64,000 bases of DNA from Sinohyriopsis cumingii (lineage: Eukaryota > Mollusca > Bivalvia > Unionida > Unionidae): contig CM068827.1 of NCBI GenBank assembly GCA_028554795.2, forward strand, positions 144,163,751 through 144,227,750, read 5' to 3'. Each line of letters begins with the position of its first letter. Position 1 is the first letter of the stretch. Made by a program: the position numbers and the translations under genes. Under the pieces are notes generated by a model that searched no databases, was not told the DNA's origin, and was given only the letters and a program-made list of their open reading frames with translations. Positions 61,206 through 64,000 of the stretch are shown piece by piece.

Positions 61206-62610
61206 TTGAAAATGCTAATTGTGACCCGAGATCAATTAGAGGACTATATAACCTTGTCAGTGGAAAATTTATTTATTCATGCTTTAACATCCGAGCAGAA
61301 TCAAGCTATTGTTGTGTACAGTATTTGATTTGGATTATTCAAATTATTTCTTCTCTGGAAATACAAAAGTGTTATGATAACATTCTTGGAAATAGAGACT
61401 TGAATTTATACTGAAATTTGAAATAAGGATTTTTTTTTCTTGGATTGTATTGTTTTGATCCAACAGAAGACTGTTGGGACATCAACACTTTATATGAACA
61501 CTTTCAGTGTTGGGCTTAATTTGGATTTCCACTAAAGTTTATTCAGAACTTTATTAGGACTTGTGTCTTTAATTCTATGATTATTTAGGATTTAATTCAT
61601 AATACCGTTTTTCTTATCTTTTTAACATTTTCACTCTGTATTCTAGGGAAACAAATTATTTGCTGAATTTCATAAAGCTTGTTGCTTTTCACTCTTTTAT
61701 GTTACTTATTTTAAGAGCATAGACTCATAGCAATAATAAAAGTATTTGATCATTATGTCTAGCCAAATTAATTCATCAAGATCATATAATCTGACTGGAA
61801 TGCTATCGCAAACGTAAACCAGAAGTCCATCACTCTTTCATGCAAGCTGGTCAATTCTTTGAAAGCTACAGTTCAGAATTTTAATTTAACATCCTTAGGA
61901 GGTTTCCAAGAAACTGGTATGCAAAGCAATACTTTCAAGAGTAAGGGCACCAAGCTCAAAGGCGTCTAAGGCACTTTGCTCGTATTACCTAGTCACTAAA
62001 TAACCTGCTTCTGTTGTCATGATGTAAAACATTAAACCTGGCTGTGTTAATTCCTTCTAGAGAGTCCATCCATCTTATAAGGCCATTTTCCTTCTGCAGA
62101 AGGGGTGGCTTTATAAGAAATAGACCACTGTACAATGAAATATGTCTGTAGAGAGCATTGAAAGACACATACAATGGTGTCCTTTGTAGAAAAGTGTCCT
62201 TAGTTTCCATAATTTTGGTTTTTATTGATTTTTAGAGATAAATTACTGGCATTTTACTTTGATTCTGATTAATTTACACCCATTTATCACCCCCAACCCT
62301 TTACCCTTGCACCAAATTTTTTTTTGGGTACTTTATTTTCTTAAACACTGATTCCGTAGAAGATAATTGCTTTCTGCAACTGTGAGATTGGAACAGTTCT
62401 TCCCTGTAAACACTGAATAGACACAGTGTTGAGGTTGGCAAATCCTGCTGATTTCATTGTTTCTATGAGAAAAAAATGTATTAAAAAGAACAACAACAAG
62501 AAAGAACTTTTTCACCTTAATCAAAAATGTTTTTAAAGGCAGTGAATATCATTAGAAAAATGTGTATATTATTAAATATGAAAAAATCAAACTATTTTAA
62601 ACCTTTGTTA
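61206..62610. other. PARP intron, nothing firm
   Basis: Only a pogo-like end at about 62070-62135 (GAAGGGGTGGCTTTATAAG, then AGACCACTGTAC) is suggestive. No gene recognised. Confidence 0.45.
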
Positions 62611-62940
62611 ACGTGTGTGCGTGTATGTGTGATTTGGATTTTTAACGTTGCTTTAACAATTTTTCAGACATATTGCTATGATATCTACAGTATGGCAGTT
62701 TATAGTGATGTCTAGCACTGGGGCATCATGCTGCAGACACATACCATCATGCCCCTCCCAGTAACATTATCCAGACACCAGGTTGACCAGTCCTAACACT
62801 ACCCTCTTAATACTGAGTACCAAGTGAGGCAGCTGCTAGTATCATTTTTATAAGTCTTTGGTATGACTTGGCTGGGGTTTGAACCTGTGACCTCCTGCAT
62901 CAAACGTGGACACTCTAACCACACAGACCACCAGAGTAGT
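62611..62940 (-). mobile_element. SINE family A, minus orientation
   Basis: Tail at left (GTGATTTGGATTTTTAACG), body inverse, head at right ending CCACCAGAGTAGTC. A diverged older copy; target-site duplication not resolved. It lies in the PARP intron, 260 bp downstream of the exon donor in the direction of transcription. Confidence 0.9.
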
Positions 62941-63202
62941 CAGTTTTAATTTTTGGAAAATAATCACTAAAACATTTCTGGATTTTTTTTCACAAATAAA
63001 CACCAAAAATGCAGAACATTAGGTATCCTTTATGCTGAGGCAAAAAACAGAAGTAAACTTATGAGAATGGCTTCAATAAATGTTGTATTTTAAAAGCAGG
63101 TTTCCTTAATACAGAGATGTATAATAACACAGGTTTAACTGTAACTGAATTTAAGTTTCTTACAATGCTTCTGTGACATTTTATTCACACAAATCAACTT
63201 AC

Positions 63203-63410
63203 AGTGCATAGCATTCCCAAAGAAAACCATTCTGCACTCTCTTGATGGACTTTATCTCTGCATTAGTCATGGATGCTGTAAAATGTCTTGCCACCATGGC
63301 ATATTCATCCTTAATGGCTGGTTCTTTGTCATTTGGGTCAAGTATCACTTGAAAAGCTGAATTCATCATTTCTCTTGGGGCCCAATTAACTGGCAGTACT
63401 GCTCCCTTTT
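63203..63410 (-). CDS. Gene 2 upstream exon: N-terminal part of the PARP catalytic domain
   Basis: Reads KGAVLPVNWAPREM, FQVILDPNDKE, IKDEYAMVARHFTASM and IKSIKRVQNGFLWECY, the typical first block of the PARP7/11/12 and PARP14-type catalytic domain ('LPxNWxPM...EYxxVxxxFxxTM...IxxIxRVQNxxLWxxY'). The donor GTAAGT follows two bases of a leucine codon that the exon at 49196 completes. The acceptor is probably TGACAG at 63411 with a weak pyrimidine tract; reading past it to an upstream ATG is possible but not needed. Further exons lie to the right of the window or in its last 600 bases, where none was recognised. Confidence 0.88.
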
Positions 63411-63494
63411 CTGTCATTGCAGGAGAGATTGCCAGTTTGTGTATTCTGTGGAGAAAATGTTTTAGTTATTTTTAAAAAATCAATAATAATAATA

Positions 63495-63590
63495 CACCTC
63501 TCCCTCGATAACTCGCGCACAACAGGGACCACAAACATAGACTGCACTATAAACGAGGCACGAGTTACCGAGGGACCTCCAAAAATTGCG
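63495..63590. mobile_element. Pogo/Tigger-like terminal fragment
   Basis: CACCTCTCCCTCGATAACTCGCG and, about 45 bases on, an inverse-like ACGAGTTACCGAGGGACCTCC form a short imperfect palindrome typical of small remnants of pogo-type elements. It is CpG-rich against CpG-poor surroundings, which suggests a younger insertion. Confidence 0.4.
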
Positions 63591-63684
63591 GGAAAAAAAT
63601 CACTTTGACATCGAGAAAATCGTAGCGGGGGACCGGCGTTAGGGAACTGGGCTGTTTATAGACTGAATCCTCATTTTACAATCA

Positions 63685-63944
63685 GGGGCCCCGAGTGGCC
63701 GAGTGGTCTAAAAGCGCTCGCCATTACGGATCACTGCCATCTCACCTCTGTCTGCATGAGTTCAAGTCTCAGCCTCGGCTAACATTGGTACATGAGAAAG
63801 CCTGCCAGTAGCTTCTCGTGGGTCGGTGGTTCTTCCCGGGGTTTTCCAGGGTTTTTCCTCCACCAATTATACTGGCCGCCATGTATAGCCTATCTTGTAC
63901 TGAAAAATGGCGTTAAACCCTACAACAACAACAACAACAAAAAT
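63685..63944 (+). mobile_element. SINE family B, plus orientation, full copy
   Basis: Starts GGGGCCCCGAGTGGCCGAGTG (tRNA-like box A), box B GAGTTCAAGTCTC, body inverse of the minus copies, ending AAACCCTACAACAACAAC. The TSD TTTTACAATCA lies at 63674-63684 and 63945-63955. Confidence 0.95.
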
Positions 63945-64000
63945 TTTTACAATCACGTCGATAATAATTTTTAATAATGCACTTTTTCTAATGAAGTTGT

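Larger units (their letters stand above)
49197..63202 (-). other. 14-kb intron of the PARP gene
   Basis: Bounded by donor GTAAGT (minus strand, 63202-63197) and acceptor CTCCAG (49202-49197). Contains the antisense Gmr1-like retrotransposon with nested insertions plus older repeats. Confidence 0.85.

Overview
This window is a piece of an animal nuclear genome, most likely an invertebrate and plausibly a mollusc (an inference from genome texture, not proven). The signs are split eukaryotic genes with GT/AG introns, many (TA)n, (GA)n, (CA)n and (CATA)n tracts, two tRNA-derived SINE families with target-site duplications (TSDs), and fossils of LTR, LINE, mariner and pogo elements. There is no bacterial or viral gene organisation. 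Most of the 64 kb is intron, intergenic DNA or repeats.

Two host genes are supported, both on the minus strand. Gene 1 (exons from 20449 down to position 1, running off the left edge) encodes a class-C GPCR-type extracellular region. It has a signal peptide, a first Venus-flytrap (VFT) ligand-binding domain spread over five exons whose reading phases all agree, a short linker containing SVC and NC cysteines, and then a second complete VFT-type domain carried uninterrupted in one 1.1-kb exon. This tandem-VFT architecture is the most interesting coding observation. Gene 2 (63410-63203 joined to 49196-48773, entering from the right edge) is the C-terminal catalytic ADP-ribosyltransferase (PARP) domain, split by a 14-kb intron in matching phase.

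Layout. 0-20.5 kb: gene 1, with introns holding SINEs, a mariner fossil with a foldback, a double-hairpin MITE, and a 1.47-kb minisatellite of 35-bp units with internal dyad symmetry. 20.5-28 kb: mostly unrecognised, with one frameshifted PD-(D/E)XK nuclease-like fragment near 25.0-25.3 kb. 28.2-30.1 kb: an intact 609-codon pogo/Tigger-type DD35D transposase with a C-terminal PHD-like finger. 30.5-42.6 kb: no genes seen; two further minisatellites, a third MITE copy and diverged duplicated blocks. 42.6-64 kb: a CpG-poor domain with the PARP gene. Its intron contains an antisense Ty3/Gypsy-type retrotransposon (about 52.08-61.2 kb) of the Gmr1 type, with integrase upstream of reverse transcriptase. 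That element is broken by a SINE in the 5' LTR, an 828-bp DNA transposon in gag, and a reversed LINE in RNase H that itself carries two SINEs.

All identifications are by eye from translated motifs, splice signals and repeat comparison. No database search was run. Coordinates of degenerate repeats are approximate.
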